Assembly (NCBI GenBank): GCA_015478855.1
Contig: JADMKJ010000021.1
Span: 70,425 to 109,394 of the forward strand
DNA length: 38,970 bases
Direction of reading: 5' to 3'
From: Proteiniphilum sp.
Lineage (GTDB): Bacteria > Bacteroidota > Bacteroidia > Bacteroidales > Dysgonomonadaceae
Below, one piece after another: positions 16,606 through 23,887 of this stretch (position 1 is the first letter of the stretch; every line of letters begins with the position of its first letter). The translations under genes were made by a program, and so were the position numbers. Below the pieces are notes generated by a model that was not told where the DNA came from, made no database searches, and worked only from the letters and a program-made list of their open reading frames with translations.

Positions 16606-19293
16606 ATGTTGAAGAAAACATTCCATTTACTTCTATTATTAATTATACTATCACAGGCAGTTTCCCTGGCACAAACCAATGACACCATACCCCCTGAGGT
16701 AGCGGGTGATCTGAGTGTGAACTATACCGCATCACCCAAAAAATACTATATCGCCGACATTGATGTGACGGGTGTGGAGGGCACGATGTATGAGGACCAG
16801 AAGTTTGTACTTGTTGGTTTTTCCGAGCTGAAAAAAGGTCAGGAGATACAGATCCCCGGTGATGATATCACAAATGCCCTGAAAAGATTCTGGCGTCAGG
16901 GACTGTTCTCAGATGTGAAAATATTGCAGACCAACGTGGTTGGCGACAGTGTCTGGCTGGAGATACGTCTTACCGACCGGCCGCGGGTAGCAGATATTCA
17001 CTACTTCGGGATGAAGAAGAGTGAGCAGGAGGATATAGAGGAGAAGATCGGTTTCGTGAAAGGTAACCAGATCACACCACCTCAGATTGACAGGGCCGAG
17101 GTCATGATCAAAAGCTTTTACGATGATAAAGGTTTTGGCGAAGCTGAGGTGACCATTTTTCAGCGTCCCGACAGCACCCAGAAAAATCAGGTATTTCTGG
17201 AGATCACTGTCGACAAGAAAGAGAAGCTGAAGGTCAACAGCATACAGATTGAAGGGAATGAAGCACTCTCGGATGGTAAGCTTAAATGGGCGATGAAAAA
17301 GACCAACGAGAAGGGAAAGATCAAAAATATCTTCCGTGCGAAAAAGTTTGTGGAAGATCTTTACGAAGAAGACAAGAGAAACATCATCACCAAATATCAG
17401 GAAGAGGGTTATCGTGATGCGGAGATTATCCGCGACTCGGTTTATAAACATGATGAGAAAACAGTCAACATTGAGATTTTATTGGAGGAGGGGCCTCTGT
17501 ACTATATACGTTCCGTGAACTGGGTAGGTAATACGCAGTATGCCTCCGCACGATTAGGGCAGCTGCTCAATATGGCTCCGGGTGATGTCTACAACCAGAA
17601 GAAACTGCAGGACAGATTACTCTCAGATGAAGATGCAGCGGTGAACCTCTATCAGAACAATGGTTATCTTTTCTCCAACATCGATCCTGTAGAGATAAAT
17701 ATTGAAGGTGACTCTGTGGATCTGGAACTTCGTGTGGTGGAAGGACCCAAGGCAACCATCAAAAGGGTTACCATTCAGGGGAACGATCGTTTATATGAAG
17801 ATGTCATCCGCAGAGAACTTAGAACAAAGCCGGGTGCAGTGTTCAGCAAGGAGGATCTGTTACGCTCAGTGAGGGAGATTGCACAAACAGGTCACTTTGA
17901 CCCTGAGGCGCTCTCTGCTGACATCTCGGGAGGTATCACACCCAATCCTGAAGATGGAACGGTGGACATCACTTATCCGCTGACATCCAAAGGAAACGAC
18001 CAGATTGAATTCTCTGCCGGCTGGGGTGTTACCGGCCTTGTAGGAAAACTAAGTCTGAAACTGAATAACTTCTCTTTGCAGAACCTGCTCAATCCCTCCA
18101 TGCACAGAGGTATTATTCCCCAGGGTGAGGGACAGACGCTCGTATTGAGTGCACAAACTAACGGCCGCTACTATCAATCCTATCAGTTCCAGTTTATGGA
18201 ACCCTGGTTTGGAGGAAAAAGACCGAACAACCTCTCATTGAGTGCATACTATTCACGCTATACCGGTCTCAACAGTGAATATTATTCACAAAACAGCTAT
18301 ATGAATCCTTATATGTCCGGCTATGGCGGCTATGGCGGTTATGGCGGTTACGGCGGTTACGGCGGTTACGGCGGTTACGGCGGTGGAGGTTATGGCGGCG
18401 GTTATCAGGACATGGCTGAGTATGCGGCTGATCCCAATCAGGTATTCAGTATGCTTGGCCTTTCATTGGGATACGGAAAACGACTTGAGTGGCCTGATGA
18501 TTACTTCCAGTTCATGGCTGAGTTGGGATACCAGCGTTATGGACTTAAAAACTGGTCGTGGAATCAGTTTCCCTTCCAGACGGGGATAAGTAACAGTGTA
18601 ACTCTCGGGTTCACCTTATCGCGCGTATCAACAGATAATCCTATCTATACCAGAACAGGCTCGCAATTCACATTAAGCGTCAGTGCTACACCTCCTTTCT
18701 CATTATGGGATGGTAAGAATTATGAGAGTCTCGCCTACAGTAATCCTGAAAAATATAAATGGAATGAATATCATAAATGGAAACTGAAAATCCGCACCTT
18801 CACGCCGCTTTCCACGGTAACACGGACACCGGTGATTGCAACCAGAGTTGAGTTTGGAGTATTGGGTCACTATAACTCTAACAAGCTTACACCCTTCGAA
18901 ACATTCGACGTCGGTGGGGACGGAATGAGCGGATATTCCAACTCCTTCGCTACAGAAAATGTGGCGTTACGAGGCTATGAGAATAACTCTATTGCACAGC
19001 AGGCACGTGCTTATACACGTCTTGGTGTAGAATTGCGCTATCCCTTTATCCTGGAGCCCAACTCCACAATTTACGGAGTAGCTTTTCTGGAAGCAGGTAA
19101 TGCCTGGTTGAATGTGAGTGATCTGAATCCGTTCGATCTGAAGCGTTCTGCAGGCGTGGGTGCACGTATCTTCCTTCCCATGATCGGGTTGATGGGTATC
19201 GACTGGGCATACGGTTTTGATACAGTGTTTGGTACAGGAAGCAGAAAACGAGGAGGAAGTCAGTTCCACTTTATCATCGGTCAGGAATTCTAA
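16606..19293 (+). CDS. bamA: outer membrane protein assembly factor BamA (Omp85)
   Basis: Central component of the BAM complex that folds beta-barrel proteins into the outer membrane. The 895-aa protein has a signal peptide (residues 1-22, ending SLAQT) and about five POTRA domains (residues about 45-460), each with a beta-alpha-alpha-beta-beta pattern and starts such as YYIADIDVTGVEG, KLKVNSIQIEGNEAL, YYIRSVNWVGNTQY and ATIKRVTIQGNDRLY. A 16-stranded barrel follows (about 470-895). The LRGYENN segment near residue 788 is the conserved loop-6 (V/L)RG(F/Y) motif, and the chain ends in phenylalanine (IIGQEF). An unusual feature is a YGG repeat array at residues 573-600 in a predicted surface loop after YYSRYTGLNSEYYSQNSYM. 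It lies between uppS and skp genes, its expected partners. Confidence 0.96.
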   Translation: MLKKTFHLLLLLIILSQAVSLAQTNDTIPPEVAGDLSVNYTASPKKYYIADIDVTGVEGTMYEDQKFVLVGFSELKKGQEIQIPGDDITNALKRFWRQGLFSDVKILQTNVVGDSVWLEIRLTDRPRVADIHYFGMKKSEQEDIEEKIGFVKGNQITPPQIDRAEVMIKSFYDDKGFGEAEVTIFQRPDSTQKNQVFLEITVDKKEKLKVNSIQIEGNEALSDGKLKWAMKKTNEKGKIKNIFRAKKFVEDLYEEDKRNIITKYQEEGYRDAEIIRDSVYKHDEKTVNIEILLEEGPLYYIRSVNWVGNTQYASARLGQLLNMAPGDVYNQKKLQDRLLSDEDAAVNLYQNNGYLFSNIDPVEINIEGDSVDLELRVVEGPKATIKRVTIQGNDRLYEDVIRRELRTKPGAVFSKEDLLRSVREIAQTGHFDPEALSADISGGITPNPEDGTVDITYPLTSKGNDQIEFSAGWGVTGLVGKLSLKLNNFSLQNLLNPSMHRGIIPQGEGQTLVLSAQTNGRYYQSYQFQFMEPWFGGKRPNNLSLSAYYSRYTGLNSEYYSQNSYMNPYMSGYGGYGGYGGYGGYGGYGGYGGGGYGGGYQDMAEYAADPNQVFSMLGLSLGYGKRLEWPDDYFQFMAELGYQRYGLKNWSWNQFPFQTGISNSVTLGFTLSRVSTDNPIYTRTGSQFTLSVSATPPFSLWDGKNYESLAYSNPEKYKWNEYHKWKLKIRTFTPLSTVTRTPVIATRVEFGVLGHYNSNKLTPFETFDVGGDGMSGYSNSFATENVALRGYENNSIAQQARAYTRLGVELRYPFILEPNSTIYGVAFLEAGNAWLNVSDLNPFDLKRSAGVGARIFLPMIGLMGIDWAYGFDTVFGTGSRKRGGSQFHFIIGQEF
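18322..18405 (+). repeat. 9-bp tandem repeat encoding (Tyr-Gly-Gly)n inside bamA
   Basis: Seven contiguous 9-bp units (TATGGCGGC once, TATGGCGGT twice, TACGGCGGT four times) run from 18322 to 18384, followed by a degraded tail GGAGGT TATGGCGGCGGTTAT. The units keep the reading frame, so copy-number change would lengthen or shorten the surface loop by three residues each without a frameshift. Confidence 0.97.
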
Positions 19294-19422
19294 CGAAGTA
19301 ACCGACGGAATGAATGAAGCATCACTGACATTCGATCTCTTTTAACATTATTTATTGATACTGTGCTAAACGATTCACCGATTATCGTGTCTCTATTAAC
19401 AGAATAATAATTAATTGGATGA

Positions 19423-19469
19423 AACGAGCATGATCTTACTTCCCGCAGGGTTAATGATGTATGCTCGTT
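19423..19469. other. 9-bp inverted repeat in the bamA-skp gap
   Basis: Arms AACGAGCAT (19423-19431) and ATGCTCGTT (19461-19469) are exact reverse complements separated by 29 nt. The gap between bamA and the first skp gene (208 nt) is otherwise AT-rich and without a gene. No T-tract follows the 3' arm, so this is not a standard terminator; an mRNA stem or protein-binding site is possible. Confidence 0.55.
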
Positions 19470-19501
19470 GCGTACAACCAAATGTATAAATAGAAAATCG
19501 T

Positions 19502-20014
19502 ATGAAGAAAACATTATTTTTTATCGGGTTATTTATGGCATTGACCATTGGCAGCAGCTATGCTCAGCGGTATGCACTGATTGATATGGAGTACATCCTT
19601 GAGAAAATACCCGCTTACGAAAGCGCCAACAAGCAGATGGAAACACTCTCCCAACAATGGCAGAGTGCCGTGGATAAAGAGGTGGAAGCTGTAGATGCAA
19701 TGTACAAGAAGTACCAGGCCGACCTGGTGTTCCTTGCAGGCAATGAAAAAACGAAACGGGAGAACGAAATCGTAGCCAAAGAAAATACTATCCAGGAGCT
19801 CAGGAATCAATACTTCGGTCCCCAGGGCGAACTGTTCCAGCAGCAGGAGAGACTGATCAAACCTATTCAGGATAATATCTATGAGGCAGTGAAAGAGATC
19901 TCCACTGAAAACGGATACACCATTGTTGTCGACAGAGCCTCCGCCACATCGATCATTTTCGCCTCGCCGAGCATAGATATCAGCGACCAGATACTTTCAA
20001 GGTTAGGGTATTAA
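19502..20014 (+). CDS. Skp/OmpH family periplasmic chaperone (first copy)
   Basis: Holds unfolded outer-membrane proteins soluble in the periplasm during delivery to BAM. The 170-aa protein has a signal peptide (residues 1-21, ending SSYAQ), then a beta-strand start (RYALIDMEYILEKIPAYESA) typical of OmpH, a long helical region rich in Gln, Glu and Lys (about 40-125) forming the tentacles, and a closing beta segment (YTIVVDRASATSIIFASPSIDISDQIL). This order matches Skp. It comes 208 nt after bamA and 68 nt before a second Skp-like gene. The two copies share layout but differ clearly in sequence, so they are old paralogues rather than a recent duplication. Confidence 0.9.
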   Translation: MKKTLFFIGLFMALTIGSSYAQRYALIDMEYILEKIPAYESANKQMETLSQQWQSAVDKEVEAVDAMYKKYQADLVFLAGNEKTKRENEIVAKENTIQELRNQYFGPQGELFQQQERLIKPIQDNIYEAVKEISTENGYTIVVDRASATSIIFASPSIDISDQILSRLGY

Positions 20015-20026
20015 ATATAAATAGAT

Positions 20027-20034
20027 TATCTTTG
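20027..20034 (+). promoter_or_regulatory. Bacteroidetes -7 box before the second skp gene
   Basis: TATCTTTG matches TAnnTTTG and lies 13 nt after the first skp stop and about 49 nt before the second skp start. It would allow separate expression of the second chaperone. A clear -33 element is not seen. Confidence 0.5.
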
Positions 20035-20082
20035 TAGCCTGTTTTTTCACTGAATTATAAATAATAAATTACAAATAGAATC

Positions 20083-20592
20083 ATGTTAAAAAAATTATTG
20101 ATCTTTTTTATTGCACTGGCCCCTATAGCCGCTGTCGCACAGAATGCTAAACTTGCATATCTAAACTCCCAGGAGATCTTTGCTGCCATGCCCGAGCTGG
20201 CAGGTATTGAGACTCAACTATCCACTAAACAGGAAGAGATTTCTAAAAACGGACAGGCACTGGTAGATGAGTTCAACAAAAAAGCGGAAGAGTTTGAAAA
20301 AGCCAGCTCCACTTCACAGACAGTACAACAGGATCAGCAGAAGCAACTGGCGCAGATTCAGGAGAGATACCAGGTCTATGTACAGAATAGCCAGCAGGAG
20401 ATGCAGCAATTACAGCAGCAGCTTCTGGAGCCTCTGAATAAAAAAATTGCTGATGCCATCAAGGCGGTTGGAGATGAAAACAGCTACACCTTTGTTTTTG
20501 ATGTCTCTACCCAACAATCACCTATTGTATATGTTAACCCATCGGCAGTGAACATTACACCACAGGTGAAGACCAAGCTGGGCATACAATAA
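20083..20592 (+). CDS. Skp/OmpH family periplasmic chaperone (second copy)
   Basis: Second Skp-like chaperone, 169 aa. A signal peptide (residues 1-19, ending AAVAQ) is followed by the OmpH start AKLAYLNSQEIFAAMPELAGI, a long Gln-rich helical hairpin (about residues 45-125, with QQDQQKQLAQIQERYQ and QQEMQQLQQQL) and the closing strand region YTFVFDVSTQQSPIVYVNPS. The helical part is notably richer in glutamine than in the first copy. It has its own -7 box and is followed by a strong stem-loop terminator at 20611-20640, which ends the envelope block before the convergent universal stress gene. In related genomes the murI gene often follows; here it does not. Confidence 0.9.
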   Translation: MLKKLLIFFIALAPIAAVAQNAKLAYLNSQEIFAAMPELAGIETQLSTKQEEISKNGQALVDEFNKKAEEFEKASSTSQTVQQDQQKQLAQIQERYQVYVQNSQQEMQQLQQQLLEPLNKKIADAIKAVGDENSYTFVFDVSTQQSPIVYVNPSAVNITPQVKTKLGIQ

Positions 20593-20610
20593 GCAGTGCA
20601 AAGTACAAAA

Positions 20611-20640
20611 AAAAGGGTCTCATAAGAGATCCTTTTTTTT
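20611..20640. terminator. intrinsic terminator between skp and the convergent USP gene
   Basis: The stem pairs GGGTCTC (20615-20621) with GAGATCC (20626-20632; one G-U pair) around an ATAA loop. It is flanked by a run of As on the left and eight Ts on the right, so it can work in both directions. It sits 19 nt after the skp stop and 22 nt past the USP stop on the other strand. Confidence 0.88.
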
Positions 20641-20661
20641 GTTGCATTTCAGCGGAGAACA

Positions 20662-21810
20662 TTACATTCCTTTTATCACCAGCAGCGGTGTATCGGAGTG
20701 AAATAACATCCTTCGTGCGATGCCCGGATTAAACATCCTGGCAAAGATATTCCTGCGGGAGCTTGAAAGTGAAATCAGGTCAATACTGTTTTCATTGACG
20801 AACTTCTCAAGTGATTCCTCCAACCCTTCATTCTGATCTATCAGTTTATACTCTGTTTGCAACTGAGGATACAATTCAGCAAACCGCTTCTGTATACCCG
20901 ATAGTTTTATTTCATTCCATACATCCTCTTTCTTGGCGATATGGGCAAGATATATCTTCAGTGGATAAGGTTTCAGAAATTTCATCATGATGTCGAAGGC
21001 TTTGAACTCACGCTCCTGAAAATTAGTCATAAATACTATTCTCTTCATTTCTGAGAGCCCTTTTAAAGTAGTACCTACAGGAATAGCAAAAATAGGGGTC
21101 CGGCATCCCTCCATCACCTCGGCCGTGACGCTCCCGATCAGATCCAGATCTTTGGCATTTCTTCCTCTTGTACCCATGACAATTGCTGTTGGCTTCATTT
21201 TCTTTGAATAGGAGATAATCTCTTCTTCAGGGAGTCCTTCCACCAGGGCTGTCTTATAAGAAACATTGGGTAATGATCCCGCAGAGATCTCATTCTCAAT
21301 TTTACTCACCAGGATTGCCATCTCTTTTTCCGTTTTGGCCTTCACATCCTTATAGATATCCTTATCGGTAGCCTGCAGGGTGAATGAGTCACCGAACGGT
21401 ACCGAGGCTGGATAGAATGGTGTAAAGAAGGCATGCAACAGCTTCACCTTGCAATCGAGATCATTTGCCAGACGAAACCCGAACTCACAGGCTGTGAGAG
21501 AATAATCGGAGAAGTCGACAGGTATCAACACCTCTTTTCTTGTCTCTATCAGTTCATCTTCCATTTTAGAGGTGAAGTCCACTTTCTCAATAATCTGCAA
21601 TGCCCGGGGAAGGTCACTCTCGTTGATTCTCACACGCACATTGCCGGGTACAACAGGCTGAATCATCTTGATGCCATGGATGACAGCGGGTATCCCTTCC
21701 GACTCAAGGATCGATTTCAAAATGTGCGCTTTCTCATACGTATGAATGGCAACGGTGACCATTTTCTCATCGTGTGCATCCTGCTGCTTATGATCTTTTG
21801 ACATATTCAT
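20662..21810 (-). CDS. DUF2007-like domain fused to tandem universal stress protein domains
   Basis: A 382-aa cytoplasmic protein with three parts. Residues about 15-80 (TVAIHTYEKAHILKSILESE, then NVRVRINESDLPRALQIIEK) resemble DUF2007, a putative prokaryotic signal-transducing domain. Residues about 93-245 are a UspA domain with an intact ATP-binding loop, GTRGRNAKDLDLIGSV, matching G-2x-G-9x-G-S. Residues about 253-382 are a second UspA domain whose equivalent loop (SSSRRNIFARMFNPG) has lost the glycines, so it probably does not bind ATP the same way. USP proteins respond to starvation and other stress; no specific role can be claimed. It is monocistronic, with a terminator at its end. The start could be 21810 or 21804. 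Confidence 0.85.
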   Translation of the reverse strand: MNMSKDHKQQDAHDEKMVTVAIHTYEKAHILKSILESEGIPAVIHGIKMIQPVVPGNVRVRINESDLPRALQIIEKVDFTSKMEDELIETRKEVLIPVDFSDYSLTACEFGFRLANDLDCKVKLLHAFFTPFYPASVPFGDSFTLQATDKDIYKDVKAKTEKEMAILVSKIENEISAGSLPNVSYKTALVEGLPEEEIISYSKKMKPTAIVMGTRGRNAKDLDLIGSVTAEVMEGCRTPIFAIPVGTTLKGLSEMKRIVFMTNFQEREFKAFDIMMKFLKPYPLKIYLAHIAKKEDVWNEIKLSGIQKRFAELYPQLQTEYKLIDQNEGLEESLEKFVNENSIDLISLSSSRRNIFARMFNPGIARRMLFHSDTPLLVIKGM

Positions 21811-21866
21811 TATTTTTTTTAGACAACTACTTCACTGTTTTGTAAATGTATTAGGTTAGCTCAAAG

Positions 21867-21910
21867 AAAAACCCAATTAAGAGCATCTTCGCATACAATA
21901 ACTGGGTTTT
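21867..21910 (-). terminator. stem-loop terminator after the small HTH gene
   Basis: Arms AAAACCCA (21867-21874) and TGGGTTTT (21903-21910) are perfect complements with a 28-nt loop. On the - strand the stem ends in TTTTTCTTT, a T-rich tail. It lies 10 nt past the stop of the gene at 21921-22214. The long loop makes it weaker than the one at 20611-20640. Confidence 0.6.
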
Positions 21911-21920
21911 GGTTAATTTA

Positions 21921-22214
21921 CTATACTTCTTCTGTTTCAACTGAATCAGGTACGGGATAATCATCAAGACCAAGAATCTTCAGTGCTTTATCGAAAATAG
22001 TGGTATCGTCGAGAACAACAATACCACCATTGGGACCAGGTTCAATATGTATACCTACACTCTTGCCTTCTTTGTAATTGTACCCACCAAAATAATTTCT
22101 CACGGTCTCCGGTTTCATCTCCAATTCCGTTGCTATTTGGTGGATACTACCATCGGGGAGTTTATCTTTCAGCTCTCTTAAATCATTAAAGGTAATTGTT
22201 CTTGCCATGGCCAT
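21921..22214 (-). CDS. small HTH DNA-binding protein, conserved Bacteroidales type
   Basis: A 97-aa protein of unknown role. The first half (FNDLRELKDKLPDGSIHQIATELEMKPETVRNYFGG) reads as a helix-turn-helix, with SIHQIATELEMKPETVRNYF as the recognition unit. The second half (IHIEPGPNGGIVVLDDTTIFDKALKILG) looks like a small beta hairpin plus helix, and the C-terminus is acidic (PDSVETEEV). Similar short proteins annotated simply as DNA-binding protein occur in Bacteroidales, as far as I recall. It is monocistronic with its own terminator, and stands alone between the USP gene and the Bat operon. The real start may be the second ATG at 22208. Targets are unknown. Confidence 0.7.
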   Translation of the reverse strand: MAMARTITFNDLRELKDKLPDGSIHQIATELEMKPETVRNYFGGYNYKEGKSVGIHIEPGPNGGIVVLDDTTIFDKALKILGLDDYPVPDSVETEEV

Positions 22215-22342
22215 TTATTTTAATGTTGATAATATGTTTAGAATTTAATTGATGCCCTAAACTTACGTAAAAAAAAAGATATTCCAAACTATTTCCATAT
22301 AATAATTATGAAAATATGCTGTTTCTTTTCTTCCTGTTTTTA

Positions 22343-23041
22343 TCAATGAGGCAGCGAAGCAAGTAACGGCGAGAAAACAATCAAAAGAAGAATGTAAACA
22401 GGTATAAACGACGACAATAGCAACCCATGCTTCGGAGAATAGGGTATTCTTTTCAATGATGGTTCGGGATGAAATAACTTCTCTCTGACCCATATGTAGA
22501 AGGCATAGAGAAGAACGGCCAACAGTGTGCCTGCGATCATTCCTGCCAGGATATCAGATATGAAATGCACACCCAGGTAGATGCGTGTATAACTGTTTAA
22601 AATGGCCCAGAACAGGGCAAAAAAGGTCACACAGCGATGTTTGAATACCAGGGAAAGGAATACAGCCAACCCGAAACTGTTCGTGGCATGCCCCGAAATA
22701 AAACCATACTTGCCGCCCCTGTAGCCGTTCACTATATCCACAAGCTCACTGAAATCGGGGTGATGAGTAGGACGAAAACGCTCAAACAGAGGCTTGAAGA
22801 GAGAGGAAGAGACCTGGTCGCTCAGCACAAAGAGAAGGATAAAGAAGAAGGTTACCAGGAATGCTTCCTTGCGTGGTGTTTTGTAGAAAAACAGAAACAG
22901 GATAAACAGAAACAGGGGTATCCATACAAACCTGCCGCTGATGGTCCACATCATCTGATCGAGGAACAGGGAGTCACTGCCATTCAATGCAAAAAAAAGA
23001 TCTCGTTCAAGGGGAAGAATACGCTCTACAGCTTCTTTCAT
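22343..23041 (-). CDS. PAP2-family membrane phosphatase
   Basis: Integral membrane phosphatase of the type 2 phosphatidic acid phosphatase superfamily; likely substrates are lipid phosphates such as undecaprenyl pyrophosphate, phosphatidylglycerophosphate or a lipid A phosphate. The 232-aa protein shows the three signature motifs: KPLFERFRPTHH (KxxxxxxRP), FISGHATNS (SGH) and YTRIYLGVHFISD (the SRxxxxxHxxxD motif with T-R in place of S-R). Five or six hydrophobic helices are visible. It begins 6 nt after batE and ends the Bat run, so it is probably co-transcribed with it. Whether it has any functional tie to the Bat proteins is unknown. A glycine in motif 1 (EIVNGYRGGKYG region) follows the usual spacing. 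Confidence 0.88.
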   Translation of the reverse strand: MKEAVERILPLERDLFFALNGSDSLFLDQMMWTISGRFVWIPLFLFILFLFFYKTPRKEAFLVTFFFILLFVLSDQVSSSLFKPLFERFRPTHHPDFSELVDIVNGYRGGKYGFISGHATNSFGLAVFLSLVFKHRCVTFFALFWAILNSYTRIYLGVHFISDILAGMIAGTLLAVLLYAFYIWVREKLFHPEPSLKRIPYSPKHGLLLSSFIPVYILLLIVFSPLLASLPH

Positions 23042-23047
23042 ATGTTT

Positions 23048-23887
23048 TCAAATTATCTCCACCGTCTCCTGAGATAGCCAGCCCACACTTCCGTTGGCAA
23101 TTTCAATCTCGTACCAGTTACTGTCACTGTTTCTGATTTTTACTTTTGTTCCTTCATGAAGCTCGAACAGTTGATTGCTGTTCTGATCGGGTGAGGCTTT
23201 CACCATCACTGCCCCCGTCATCACTATGGCTGATTCTCTCTCTAATCGTTCTCTTTTCTGACTGAAAGCAAAGATGTTTGTTACAATCACCAGAAGAAAC
23301 AGCACAATGCCGCAGTAGAATGCGGTTTTTCTTGCCCAGAGGTAACGCACAAACAGAAAGACAGCCACGCATACCAGCAGAAGAAGAAAGAGTACAATCC
23401 CAATGGCAGCCCACCTGTTGGAGCTATAGATATTTCTTACAGCCATAAACCAGTTGGTAAAAAAAAGATTGCCTGCAGCATCGATACGATCTTCCGTTCT
23501 GTTGCGGGCAAAGCGCAGATTATGCCGTATATCACCATCACCCGGATCGAGAAGCAGTGCTCTCTCATAGTTTAGGATCGCTTTTCCCAATTGATTATCC
23601 CTGAAATAGGCATTTCCAAGATTGTAGTATATTTCAGATGAGACCATGTCACTCTCAATACTTTGCGAAACAAGCGTTTCGTATAGCTCTGCACTTCTTT
23701 TGTAGTCCTGCTGTCGGTATGCTGCAGCTGCTGACGCTGACAAGCTCTCCGTGAGAGTGCCTGAGGAGGGTGATCCGGTCTCTGCTGTTTTCTCAAAAAC
23801 AGTATCCGTTGTCTCCTGTGCCAGCAGTACCCCATGTGAACAGAAGAAAAGGATCAGAACAATGAATAGATGGTGAAGCAATTTCAT
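23048..23887 (-). CDS. batE: BatE: TPR-transmembrane-SH3 protein of the aerotolerance operon
   Basis: Part of the Bacteroides aerotolerance (Bat) operon, whose products are thought to form a membrane complex around MoxR and VWA proteins. The 279-aa protein has a signal peptide (residues 1-24, ending VLLAQ), TPR-like helices (about 52-130: AAAYRQQDYKRSAELYETL, IYYNLGNAYFRDNQLGKAILNYERALLLDP), two hydrophobic spans (about 157-180 and 187-207), and a C-terminal bacterial SH3-like domain (about 218-279: AVMVKASPDQNSNQLFELHEGTKV, ending GWLSQETVEII). It overlaps batD by 4 nt and precedes the PAP2 gene by 6 nt. The order and layout match BatE of other Bacteroidales. Confidence 0.88.
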   Translation of the reverse strand: MKLLHHLFIVLILFFCSHGVLLAQETTDTVFEKTAETGSPSSGTLTESLSASAAAAYRQQDYKRSAELYETLVSQSIESDMVSSEIYYNLGNAYFRDNQLGKAILNYERALLLDPGDGDIRHNLRFARNRTEDRIDAAGNLFFTNWFMAVRNIYSSNRWAAIGIVLFLLLLVCVAVFLFVRYLWARKTAFYCGIVLFLLVIVTNIFAFSQKRERLERESAIVMTGAVMVKASPDQNSNQLFELHEGTKVKIRNSDSNWYEIEIANGSVGWLSQETVEII

